A DNA stretch of 14,172 bases, from NCBI GenBank assembly GCA_964236585.1, contig CAXSFE010000097.1, forward strand, positions 1-14,172, in the 5' to 3' direction. This DNA comes from CAXSEF01 sp964236585. Its GTDB lineage: Bacteria; Pseudomonadota; Alphaproteobacteria; Acetobacterales; Acetobacteraceae. The notes beneath the pieces were generated by a model. It was given only the letters and a program-made list of their open reading frames with translations. It did no database searches and was not told the DNA's origin. Positions 6,085 through 13,000 of this stretch are shown in pieces; position 1 is the stretch's first letter, and the number at the start of each line of letters is the position of its first letter. The position numbers and the translations under genes are program-made.

Positions 6085-7914
6085 ATGCGTTCCGTTTCGA
6101 GGATGGGTTTCTCGGCAGCGCTTCTGCTGTCGACGGCGATGGGAGCGAGCGTCGCGTCCGCTGCCCAGACCGCCGACCAGAGCCTGGTCAAGATGCAGCA
6201 GAACCCGGCCGACTGGGTGATGCCGACCGGTGACTACGGCAACCAGCGCTACTCGCAGCTCAAGCAGATCACCAATGAGAACGTCGGCAAGATGCAGGCG
6301 TCCTGGTCGTTCTCGACCGGCGTCCTGCGCGGCCACGAGGGTGCGCCGCTGGTCATCGGCGACGTGATGTACCTGAACGCGCCCTTCCCCAATACGGTGT
6401 ACGCGCTCGACCTGAACCACGACGGCAAGATCCTGTGGAAGTACGAGCCGACGCAGGACCCGAACGTCATTCCCGTGATGTGCTGCGACACGGTGAACCG
6501 TGGCGTCGCCTACGGTGACGGCAAGATCATCCTGCACCAGGCCGACACCTCGCTGGTCGCGATCGACGCCAAGACGGGCAAGGTCGCCTGGACGACGAAG
6601 ACCGGCGACCCCACGAAGGGCGAGACCGGCACCGACGCGCCGATGGTCGTCAAGGACAAGGTGTTCGTCGGCATCTCCGGCGGCGAGTTCGGCGTGCGCG
6701 GCTGGATCGCTGCCTACAACTTGGCCGACGGCAAGCTCGCCTGGAAGGGCTACTCGACCGGCCCGGACGCCGAGATGCTCGTCGACCCGGCGAAGACCAT
6801 GGCGCTCGGCAAGCCGATCGGCGCGGACTCCTCGCTCAAGAGCTGGTCGGGCGACCAGTGGAAGATTGGTGGCGGCTCGACCTGGGGCTGGTACTCGTAT
6901 GATCCGAAGCTGAACCTCGTCTACTACGGGACTGGTAACCCCTCGACCTGGAACCCGGGCCAGCGCCCTGGCGACAACAAGTACTCGATGACCATCTTCG
7001 CGCGCGACGCCGACACCGGCCAGGCGAAGTGGGTCTACCAGATGACCCCGCACGACCAGTGGGACTATGACGGCATCAACGAGATGGTGCTGACGGACAT
7101 GAAGCTGGATGGCAAGGATCGCCACCTGCTGCAGCATTTCGACCGCAACGGCTTCGCCTACCAGCTTGACCGCGAGACGGGCGAGCTGATCTCCGCCGAG
7201 AAGTACGATCCGGCGGTGAACTGGGCGTCCAAGGTCGAGATGGACAAGTCCAGCCCGAACTACGGCCGCCCGATCGTCATCGACCAGTACGCTCCCGAGG
7301 TGACCGGGATGGACAACAACACGAAGGACGTCTGCCCGGCCGCCCTTGGCTCCAAGGACGAGCAGCCGTCGGCCTACTCGCCGGCGACCGAGATGTTCTA
7401 CGTGCCGACGAACCACGTCTGCATGGACTATGAGCCGTTCCGCGTGGCCTACACGGCGGGGCAGCCCTACGTGGGCGCCACCCTGTCGATGTACCCGCCG
7501 AAGGGTCAGAGCAACATGGGCAACTTCATCGCGTGGGACCCCAAGGCCCACAAGATCGCCTGGTCTGATCCGGAGCAGTTCTCGGTGTGGTCGGGCGCGC
7601 TTGCGACCGCCGGCAACGTCGTGTTCTACGGCACGCTTGAGGGCTACCTGAAGGCCGTCGACGCGAAGACGGGCAAGGAGCTCTACAAGTTCAAGACCCC
7701 GTCGGGCATCATCGGCAACGTGATGACCTACGAGCACGCTGGCCAGCAGTATGTCGCCGTCGAGTCCGGCGTCGGCGGCTGGGCCGGGATCGGCCTCGCA
7801 GCCGGCCTGACCGACCCGAACGCCGGCCTCGGCGCCGTGGGCGGGTATGCCTCGCTGAACAGCTACACCGCGCTCGGTGGGCAGCTGACCGTGTTCGCCA
7901 TTCCCAAGAGCTGA
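6085..7914 (+). CDS. xoxF: XoxF, lanthanide-dependent PQQ methanol dehydrogenase
   Basis: A 609-residue periplasmic quinoprotein that oxidises methanol and passes electrons to XoxG. It starts at an ATG with AGGGAG 7 nt upstream, and has a Sec signal peptide cut near residues 26-27 (ASVASA). Metal and cofactor residues are in place: vicinal C133-C134 (VMCCDT), E201 (GGEFGVRG), N285 (YYGTGNP), catalytic D327 and, two residues on, D329 (PHDQWDYDG). The second Asp distinguishes lanthanide enzymes; calcium-type MxaF has Ala there. Tryptophan-docking propeller repeats run throughout (DAKTGKVAW, DADTGQAKW, DAKTGKELY). It closely resembles the XoxF5-type protein of Methylobacterium (GNVMTYEH, GGWAGIGLAAGLTDPNAG). 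Codons end mostly in C, unlike the G-ending use in neighbouring genes, which fits very high expression. No mxaI small-subunit gene is present. Confidence 0.97.
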   Translation: MRSVSRMGFSAALLLSTAMGASVASAAQTADQSLVKMQQNPADWVMPTGDYGNQRYSQLKQITNENVGKMQASWSFSTGVLRGHEGAPLVIGDVMYLNAPFPNTVYALDLNHDGKILWKYEPTQDPNVIPVMCCDTVNRGVAYGDGKIILHQADTSLVAIDAKTGKVAWTTKTGDPTKGETGTDAPMVVKDKVFVGISGGEFGVRGWIAAYNLADGKLAWKGYSTGPDAEMLVDPAKTMALGKPIGADSSLKSWSGDQWKIGGGSTWGWYSYDPKLNLVYYGTGNPSTWNPGQRPGDNKYSMTIFARDADTGQAKWVYQMTPHDQWDYDGINEMVLTDMKLDGKDRHLLQHFDRNGFAYQLDRETGELISAEKYDPAVNWASKVEMDKSSPNYGRPIVIDQYAPEVTGMDNNTKDVCPAALGSKDEQPSAYSPATEMFYVPTNHVCMDYEPFRVAYTAGQPYVGATLSMYPPKGQSNMGNFIAWDPKAHKIAWSDPEQFSVWSGALATAGNVVFYGTLEGYLKAVDAKTGKELYKFKTPSGIIGNVMTYEHAGQQYVAVESGVGGWAGIGLAAGLTDPNAGLGAVGGYASLNSYTALGGQLTVFAIPKS

Positions 7915-7931
7915 ACACTTTCTAACTGACG

Positions 7932-7970
7932 GGGCCGGTGTCCGGGAAACCGGGTGCCGGCCCTTCTCTT
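7932..7970 (+). terminator. Strong hairpin with GAAA tetraloop between xoxF and xoxG
   Basis: GGGCCGG (7932-7938) pairs with CCGGCCC (7957-7963). The stem continues through three G-U pairs and CCGG/CCGG to a GAAA tetraloop (7946-7949), giving about 14 pairs. TTCTCTT follows. It starts 17 nt after the xoxF stop and lies 47 nt ahead of xoxG. It can act as a partial terminator or as a 3' stabiliser, allowing far more XoxF than XoxG/XoxJ. Confidence 0.8.
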
Positions 7971-8010
7971 TATGTGCGTCTCCATCTCTCACGGCTAAGG
8001 AACGATCGAC

Positions 8011-8526
8011 GTGACACTCATCTCCCGCGTGGCACTGCTGGCAGGTCTGGCCGTGACGTTCGGCAGCGGGATCGCCCGCGCCGATCCGCCCAGCGACCCC
8101 GCCGCCGTGAAGCAGCAGGACGGGATGTGGGTCGACAAGGATGGCAACCCGACGTACAAGATCGACGGCAAGAAGGTCGATTACTACACGTTTGCCGGCT
8201 ATATTCGCTATTCGGCCAACTGCCTGCAATGTCATGGTCCGGATGCACTTGGTTCGACCTACGCGCCCAACCTGACCGACGCGCTCAAGACGATCGACTT
8301 CAACGAGTTCTACGGGATCGTGTCCGGCGGCAAGCAGAACGTGTCGTCGTCGCAGAACCTGGTCATGCCGGCGCTCGGCGCCAACAAGAACGTCATGTGC
8401 TACATCAACGCGATCTACGTGTATCTGCGCGCACGCTCGACCGACGCGGTCGGTCGCGGTCGCCCCGAGGACGCCGACAAGAAGCCGGCGGAGTTCACGA
8501 CCGCCGAGAACTCGTGCATGGGCTGA
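8011..8526 (+). CDS. xoxG: XoxG, cytochrome c electron acceptor of XoxF
   Basis: A 171-residue periplasmic c-type cytochrome, expected to take electrons from XoxF and pass them to a terminal oxidase chain. The start is GTG at 8011 with AAGGAA about 8 nt upstream. The signal peptide ends at IARA (residue 24). The single heme site is C71-L-Q-C74-H75 (NCLQCHGPD). M119 (NLVMPALG) is the likely sixth ligand. Two further cysteines, C130 and C169, fit the methanol-metabolism cytochrome family that carries four conserved cysteines, so a disulfide is plausible. The motif DGMWVDKDGNPTYKI before the heme is typical of that family. It follows xoxF after a 96-nt gap with a strong hairpin, and xoxJ begins 4 nt after its stop. 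Confidence 0.92.
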   Translation: MTLISRVALLAGLAVTFGSGIARADPPSDPAAVKQQDGMWVDKDGNPTYKIDGKKVDYYTFAGYIRYSANCLQCHGPDALGSTYAPNLTDALKTIDFNEFYGIVSGGKQNVSSSQNLVMPALGANKNVMCYINAIYVYLRARSTDAVGRGRPEDADKKPAEFTTAENSCMG

Positions 8527-8530
8527 GGCC

Positions 8531-9379
8531 GTGACGTCGCGACTTCTGGCGCTGGCGGTGCCGGCGCTCGGCCTGCTGGGCTGCGTGGTGCCGCCGGTTG
8601 CGTCGGCGCAGCAGGCGGGGCTCGGCGCGTCGGTGGAGCTGGTCGATCCGAAGACGCTGCGGGTGTGCGCCGATCCGCGGAACCTGCCGTTCTCCGACGA
8701 GAAGGGGGACGGGTTCGAGAACAAGATCGCCACCCTGATCGCGGCGAAGCTCGACCGGCCGGTCGCCTACACCTACTACCCGCAGGTGATCGGGTTCGTG
8801 CGCAACACGCTGAACGCGTTCAAGTGCGACGTGATGATCGGTGACGCGCAGGGCGACGACCTGGTGCAGACCACGAACGCCTACTACCGGACGAGCTATG
8901 CGCTCGTATACCGCAAGGGGCACGATCTCGATGGCATCGAGTCCCTGGAGGATCCTCGGCTTCAGGGCAAGCACGTCGGTGTGGTCGCGGGGACGCCGCC
9001 GGCGAACCTGCTGGTGCGCAACAACCTGATGGCGCTGGCCAAGCCGTATCCGCTGACGGTGGACACGCGCTACGACTCGCCGTCGAAGACCATGATCGAC
9101 GATCTGGCGGCAGGGACGATCGACGCGGCGCTCGTGTGGGGGCCGATCGGGGGGTACTACGCCAAGAAGGCGGGGCCGGACCTCGTTGTGGTGCCGCTGA
9201 CGCACGAGCAGGGTGTCAGGCTCGACTTCCGCATCGCCATGGGGGTGCGGCACAGCGACCAGGACTGGAAGCGTACGCTGAACAAGCTGATCAGCGAGAA
9301 CCAGGACGAGATCAACCACATCCTGGAAGACTACGGCGTGCCGATCGTGGACGAGCAGGGGAAGCCGATCACGCCGTAA
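8531..9379 (+). CDS. xoxJ: XoxJ, periplasmic binding-protein-like partner of XoxF
   Basis: A 282-residue protein with a type-2 periplasmic binding fold, found beside quinoprotein dehydrogenases (MxaJ/XoxJ family) and thought to help mature or activate XoxF rather than transport a solute. It starts at GTG 8531, 4 nt after the xoxG stop, so it is probably translated by coupling. The signal peptide ends near PVASA (residue 26); an LLGC at 15-18 resembles a lipobox but is off consensus. Family hallmarks are LRVCADPRNLPFSDEKGDGF (residues 43-62), DVMIGDAQGDDLVQTTNAYY (100-119), GVVAGTPPANLLVRNNL and IDAALVWGPIGGYYAKK. C46 and C99 could form a disulfide. It is the last gene of the plus-strand block, followed by repeat copy B. 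Confidence 0.92.
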   Translation: MTSRLLALAVPALGLLGCVVPPVASAQQAGLGASVELVDPKTLRVCADPRNLPFSDEKGDGFENKIATLIAAKLDRPVAYTYYPQVIGFVRNTLNAFKCDVMIGDAQGDDLVQTTNAYYRTSYALVYRKGHDLDGIESLEDPRLQGKHVGVVAGTPPANLLVRNNLMALAKPYPLTVDTRYDSPSKTMIDDLAAGTIDAALVWGPIGGYYAKKAGPDLVVVPLTHEQGVRLDFRIAMGVRHSDQDWKRTLNKLISENQDEINHILEDYGVPIVDEQGKPITP

Positions 9380-9403
9380 GGGGCGTTGTCGAACGGCCGG
9401 CAA

Positions 9404-9524
9404 GCAAGGCTGGGCTCTGCCCAGACCCGCCAGGGGCGAGCCGCCCCTGGACCGGCACCACTTAAGTAAAGCCAGTCCAGGGGGGCTCCCCCTGGCGGAG
9501 TTTGAGGCAGAGCCTCAACCTTGC
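9404..9524. repeat. Palindromic repeat element, copy B, between convergent genes
   Basis: A 121-nt element with ends GCAAGG (9404-9409) and CCTTGC (9519-9524). Its four hairpins in order are CTGGGC-TCT-GCCCAG, CCAGGGGCGAGCCGCCCCTGG, CCAGGGGGGCTCCCCCTGG and TTGAGGCAGAGCCTCAA. It fills the gap between xoxJ (plus) and the 212-residue protein gene (minus), so it probably acts as a bidirectional terminator. The outer left and outer right stems differ in sequence and pair within themselves, not with each other. Confidence 0.85.
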
Positions 9525-9530
9525 TCTCTT

Positions 9531-10169
9531 CTATTGCGGCAGTGCCGCCTGGATCGTCTGCGACAGCGCGAACAGGCGCTGCTCGATGATGTTGGGCACG
9601 TCGCACGCGTAATGCAGCGAGGTGCGCCGGTCCTCGAAGACGCGCGTGTCCCAGCCGATCTCGTTGCCCAGGGTCGCCAGCTTCTGCTCGTCCGGGGTGG
9701 CGGCGGCCTGTTCGGCGTGGAGGGAGTCGGCCTCGCCGCGGACCTTGTCGGCGAGGGTCTTCTGGCGGCTGCCGTAGCGGTCGAGGCCGTTGACGACGGC
9801 GCTGCGCTCCTCGTCGAGGGTGGCGAACAGGCCGGCGAACAGGCCGACCAGGCGATCCTGTTTCCGCGCGCCGTCCTGGTCGGCGAAGGTGGCGATGTCG
9901 GTCTTCGCCTGGTCGAGGGAGACCCGGCGCTGGGCGAGGCGGGCGACGAGGGCGGCGGTGTCGGGGTCGTCGCGCCAGTGGGCCTTGGCGTCGTCGAGCG
10001 GCGGGCCTGCCCAGAGGGCAGCGGGGGAGAGCTGCGGCACCTTGATCTGCTGGCAGGGCCAGTCGGGGTCGCGGGGACCGGGGGGCGCCGCGCGGGCGCT
10101 CGCGGATGCGCCGAGAAGGGCGAGGGCGAGGAGGCTGGGGGCGAGCAGGCTGGCGCGGGCGCGGGTCAT
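9531..10169 (-). CDS. Small secreted protein of the PQQ-associated ABC operon, function unknown
   Basis: A 212-residue protein, not recognised by name. The start at 10169 overlaps the permease stop (ATGA) and has AAGGGAGG 6 nt upstream, a near-ideal site; the frame is open further upstream but only as a shadow of the permease gene. The signal peptide is ARASLLAPSLLALALLG, then ASARA (cut about residue 27). The mature protein begins DWPCQQIKVPQLSPAALWAG, a proline/tryptophan-rich segment that looks like a conserved family signature, followed by a mostly helical, charged region (75-160, possible coiled coil) and ends near HYACDVPNIIEQR. C39 and C189 could form a disulfide tying the two ends. 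It is last in the ABC operon and so probably works with the transporter on the periplasmic side; this is inference from order and overlap. Confidence 0.85.
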   Translation of the reverse strand: MTRARASLLAPSLLALALLGASASARAAPPGPRDPDWPCQQIKVPQLSPAALWAGPPLDDAKAHWRDDPDTAALVARLAQRRVSLDQAKTDIATFADQDGARKQDRLVGLFAGLFATLDEERSAVVNGLDRYGSRQKTLADKVRGEADSLHAEQAAATPDEQKLATLGNEIGWDTRVFEDRRTSLHYACDVPNIIEQRLFALSQTIQAALPQ

Positions 10170-11026
10170 GCCGGGCCTCCCTTGCGAGTGAGCAGGCCGC
10201 GCGACGGGTCGTAGGCGACGATCGCGCCGGCGGTGAAGATCACGGTCATGGCGGTCACCACGGCGAGGGCGAGCCAGTTGACCTGGCCGTAGAGCATGAA
10301 GCGGATCAGCTCGACGCCGTAGGTGAACGGGTTGAGGCGGCAGATCGTGTAGACGACCGGGCTCGACTGCTGGACCAGCCAGAGCGGGTAGAGGGCGGCG
10401 GAGGCAAAGAACATCGGGAAGATCACGAAGTTCATCACGCCGGCGAAGTTCTCGAGCTGCTTGATGACCGAGGACAGCAGCATGCCCAGCGAGCCGAGCA
10501 TCAGGCCGTTGAGCACGAGGGCGGGCAGGACGAGGACGGCGCCCCAGGGCGGGATGGTGACGCCCCAGAGCCAGGCGATGACCATGTAGGCGTAGACCTG
10601 GAGGATGGAGACGGCGGTGGAGGCGAGCAGCTTGCTGACCAGCAGGTACCAGCGGGGGAACGGGCTGACGAGCAGCATGCGCATGTTGCCCATCTCGCGG
10701 TCGTAGACCATCGAGAGCGAGGACTGCATGCCGTTGAAGAGCTGGATCATGGCCATCAGGCCGGGGGTCACGTAGTCCTCGTAGAGGATGTAGGTCTCGT
10801 AGGGCGGGATGATCGAGACGCCGAGGATCTGGCGGAAGCCGGCGGCGAAGATGAACAGCCAGACCAGCGGGCGCACCAGCGCGGAGACGAAGCGCTCGCG
10901 CTGGTGCAGGAAGCGCAGGGCCTCGCGCCACATGATGCCGCCGAGGCAGATCATGTGCTGGCGCGCGGTGAACCCCGTCGTGGCGGCGAGGGTGGGGGCC
11001 AGGGTCGGGAGCGGCAGGGTGTCCAT
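10166..11026 (-). CDS. ABC-2 type permease of PQQ-associated transporter (PedC-like)
   Basis: A 286-residue inner-membrane protein with about six membrane segments. The family hallmark after the second segment is REMGNMRMLLVSPFPRW (110-126), and LNPFTYGVELIRF (231-243) precedes the last segment. ABC-2 permeases usually drive export. This subtype recurs next to PQQ-dependent alcohol dehydrogenases; PedC of the Pseudomonas phenylethanol cluster is the named example I recall. ATG at 11026 shares one base with the ATPase stop (TGATG). GTG at 11029 is an alternative start that would add one residue. The tight junctions with the ATPase and the secreted-protein gene indicate one operon and one complex. 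The substrate is unknown. Confidence 0.92.
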   Translation of the reverse strand: MDTLPLPTLAPTLAATTGFTARQHMICLGGIMWREALRFLHQRERFVSALVRPLVWLFIFAAGFRQILGVSIIPPYETYILYEDYVTPGLMAMIQLFNGMQSSLSMVYDREMGNMRMLLVSPFPRWYLLVSKLLASTAVSILQVYAYMVIAWLWGVTIPPWGAVLVLPALVLNGLMLGSLGMLLSSVIKQLENFAGVMNFVIFPMFFASAALYPLWLVQQSSPVVYTICRLNPFTYGVELIRFMLYGQVNWLALAVVTAMTVIFTAGAIVAYDPSRGLLTRKGGPA

Positions 11027-11763
11027 CACTGTTCTCCGCCGGTCATCGCGGTGAAGGCGGCGCGGAGCGTCGGGTGGCCGGAGCGCGCGACGATCTCGGA
11101 GACGACGCCGGACTCGATGACGGCGCCCTGGTGAAGGACGACGGCGAGGTCGTCGGGTTCCACCTCGTCCATCAGGTGGGTGGCCCAGAGCACGGCGACG
11201 CCGCGCTCTGCGACCAGGCGGCGGACGCTGCGCACGATGGTGGCCTTGGAGGCGATGTCGAGGCCGACGGTGGGCTCGTCGAGCACCAGCATGGAGGGCG
11301 CGTGCAGCAGGGCGCGGGCGATCTCGACGCGGCGCATCTGGCCGCCGGACAGGCCGCGCGCCTTGTCCTTCGCGCGGTCGGCAAGGTCGACCTCGGCGAG
11401 CACGCCCGCGGCCAGCTCGCGGGCGCGGCGGCCGCCGATGCCGTGCAGGGCGGCGTGGTAGAGCAGGTTGTCCATCACCGAGAGGTCGAGGTCGAGCGTG
11501 CGCGCCTGGAACACCACGCCGAGGCGGCGCAGGGCCTCGCCGGGCGTGCGGTCCATGCGCTGGCCGAGGACGCTGACGTGGCCGGCACGGGTGTCGTAGA
11601 GGCGGGTGATCAGGGAGAACAGCGTGGTCTTGCCGGCGCCGTTCAGGCCGAGGAGCGCGGTGAAGCGGCCCTGCGGGACGGTGAGGGAGACGTCGCGGAG
11701 TGCCACGCGGGGGCCGTAGCTGTGGCTCACGTGGTCGACGTGGAGGGCGGGGGTCGGGTTCAT
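11026..11763 (-). CDS. ABC transporter ATPase of PQQ-associated system
   Basis: A 245-residue cytoplasmic ATPase that powers the adjacent permease. It is complete: Walker A GLNGAGKTT (39-47), Q-loop Q86, signature LSGGQMRRVEIA (138-149), Walker B MLVLDEP (158-164) and H-loop H196 (WATHLMDE). It resembles the ABC-2 exporter ATPases that accompany PQQ-dependent alcohol dehydrogenases. The ATG at 11763 has no Shine-Dalgarno sequence just upstream: repeat copy C ends 3 nt before it. A good GAGG lies beyond the repeat at the stop of the propeller gene and would be 5 nt from this ATG without the insertion. Translation efficiency may therefore depend on folding of the repeat or on coupling. Confidence 0.93.
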   Translation of the reverse strand: MNPTPALHVDHVSHSYGPRVALRDVSLTVPQGRFTALLGLNGAGKTTLFSLITRLYDTRAGHVSVLGQRMDRTPGEALRRLGVVFQARTLDLDLSVMDNLLYHAALHGIGGRRARELAAGVLAEVDLADRAKDKARGLSGGQMRRVEIARALLHAPSMLVLDEPTVGLDIASKATIVRSVRRLVAERGVAVLWATHLMDEVEPDDLAVVLHQGAVIESGVVSEIVARSGHPTLRAAFTAMTGGEQ

Positions 11764-11766
11764 CTA

Positions 11767-11892
11767 GGAAGGCCAGGGGCTCTGCCCCTGGACCCCGCCA
11801 GGGCGAGCCGCCCTGGACCGGCCTTACTTGGGGATGCCGGTCCAGGGGGGGCTCCCCCCTGGCGGGTCTGGGCAGAGCCCAGGCTTTCTTGC
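11767..11892. repeat. Palindromic repeat element, copy C, filling an operon junction
   Basis: A 126-nt element with ends GGAAGG (11767-11772) and CTTTCTTGC (11884-11892), slightly off the GCAAGG/CCTTGC consensus. Its hairpins are CCAGGGGCTCTGCCCCTGG, CCAGGGCGAGCCGCCCTGG, CCAGGGGGGGCTCCCCCCTGG and CTGGGCAGAGCCCAG. Only 3 nt separate it from the ATPase start codon and 4 nt from the propeller stop, so the original gap was about 7 nt. Confidence 0.85.
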
Positions 11893-11894
11893 TG

Positions 11895-11898
11895 CCTC
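11895..11898 (-). promoter_or_regulatory. Displaced Shine-Dalgarno sequence of the ATPase gene
   Basis: GAGG overlaps the propeller stop (CAGTGAGGCA on the minus strand). Removing the 126-nt repeat would place it 5 nt from the ATPase ATG. As it stands, 131 nt lie between them. Confidence 0.5.
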
Positions 11899-13000
11899 AC
11901 TGCGGCGCCGCGACCACGCCCCATGGGAGGCGGCCGACCTGGATCGACTTGACGACGGTCGGCCCGGAGACGTCGATCACCGAGACGTCGTTGGAGAGGC
12001 CGTTGGTCGCGAGGAGGTACTTCGAGTCCGCGGTGAAGCCCATCTGCCAGACGCGCTGGCCAACCAGGAGGTACTTCTTCACCTCGTAGGTGGCGGTGTC
12101 GATGACGGCGATGCGGTTGGCCGGGCCGAGCGCCACGAAGGCGGTCTTGTCGTCGGGGGTGAAGCGGACGCCGACGGCCTGGATGACCTCCGCGCGCAGG
12201 CCCTGGACCGCGAAGCTGATCTTGTGGGTGATCGTGTGGTCCTTGGGGTCGATCACGCTGACGGTGCCGCCCAGCTCGGAGCTGACCCAGACCTCGGCGC
12301 CGTCGTGCCTGAACTGGGCGATGCGGGGGCGGGGGTCGACGAGGACGTTGGCCGTGGGCTTCATCGTCTTGTAGTCGATGAAGTGGGCCATGTTGGTGGT
12401 CTCGGACGTGTTGACGATGGTCTGGCCGTCGGGGCTGACGGCCATGCCCTCAGGCTCCACGCCGGTCGGGATGTGAGCGATCGCCTTGCCGGTCGCGACG
12501 TCGATCGCGGTGACCATGTTGTCGTTCTCATTGGACACGAACAGCGGGTCGCCGGACGCCGCGAGCGCGAAGGTCTCGGGGTCGGGGCCGGAGGGCAGGT
12601 CGCCGGTGACCTTCTGGGTGGCGACGTCGATGACCTGGATGGTGTCGTCGTCGCTGGCGCAGACGAGGACGCTCTTGCCGTCCTTGGTCATGGTGATGCC
12701 GCGCGGGCGCTGGCCGACCGGGATCGTGGCCACCGTCTTCATCTGGTCCATGTCGATGACGCTGACGGTGTTGTCGCGCTCGTTGGTGACGTAGGCGAGG
12801 TTGGCTGCGTGGGCGGCGGGGGCGGCAGCCAGGACAGCGAACAAGGCAAGGCAAGGGGCTCTGCCCCTGGACCCCGCCAGGGCGAGCCGCCCTGGACCGG
12901 CGGTTTTAAGGAATATGTGCGCCGGTCCAGGGGCGCTGCCCCTGGCGGGGTCCAGGGGCAGCGCCCCTGGCCTTGCTGTCCTGTTCACTTGAGCTTGCAT
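11897..13000 (-). CDS. Secreted YVTN-type beta-propeller, PQQ-associated, with repeat-encoded N-terminal insert
   Basis: A 367-residue prediction. From residue 66 on it is a classic YVTN/NHL-like beta-propeller of about seven blades (NLAYVTNERDNTVSVIDM, DDTIQVIDVATQKV, NENDNMVTAIDVATGK, ANRIAVIDTATYEV, LSNDVSVIDVS). The family recurs beside PQQ-dependent dehydrogenases; its role is unknown, perhaps a periplasmic scaffold or sensor. The only ATG is at 13000, inside the end of the binding-protein gene (overlap to 12985). Residues 1-8 and 51-65 together form a normal signal peptide (MQAQVNRT joined to LALFAVLAAAPAAHA). Residues 9-50 are encoded by repeat copy D, in frame and without a stop. Whether the long N-terminus is tolerated, or the gene is impaired, cannot be told from sequence. 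Confidence 0.85.
   Translation of the reverse strand: MQAQVNRTARPGALPLDPARGSAPGPAHIFLKTAGPGRLALAGSRGRAPCLALFAVLAAAPAAHAANLAYVTNERDNTVSVIDMDQMKTVATIPVGQRPRGITMTKDGKSVLVCASDDDTIQVIDVATQKVTGDLPSGPDPETFALAASGDPLFVSNENDNMVTAIDVATGKAIAHIPTGVEPEGMAVSPDGQTIVNTSETTNMAHFIDYKTMKPTANVLVDPRPRIAQFRHDGAEVWVSSELGGTVSVIDPKDHTITHKISFAVQGLRAEVIQAVGVRFTPDDKTAFVALGPANRIAVIDTATYEVKKYLLVGQRVWQMGFTADSKYLLATNGLSNDVSVIDVSGPTVVKSIQVGRLPWGVVAAPQ
12851..12976. repeat. Palindromic repeat element, copy D, inside the propeller coding frame
   Basis: A 126-nt element with perfect ends GCAAGG (12851-12856) and CCTTGC (12971-12976). The arms are long inverted copies: GGGGCTCTGCCCC and CCAGGGCGAGCCGCCCTGG on the left, CCAGGGGCGCTGCCCCTGG and CCAGGGGCAGCGCCCCTGG on the right, around a short AT-rich centre near 12902-12917. 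Its length is exactly 42 codons, and the minus-strand frame used by the propeller gene has no stop through it. A second overlapping GCAAGG starts at 12846. Confidence 0.9.

Noticed and set aside
6085..7914. Identity as calcium-dependent MxaF
   Set aside because: Asp at residue 329 (Ala in MxaF), overall match to XoxF5-type sequence, and no mxaI nearby.
8576..8587. XoxJ as a lipoprotein (LLGC)
   Set aside because: Leu at the -2 position is off the lipobox consensus, and a good AXA cut (ASA) follows.
1796..12976. Repeats as a CRISPR array or insertion sequence
   Set aside because: Copies are kilobases apart with no spacers. No transposase or cas gene is in the window.
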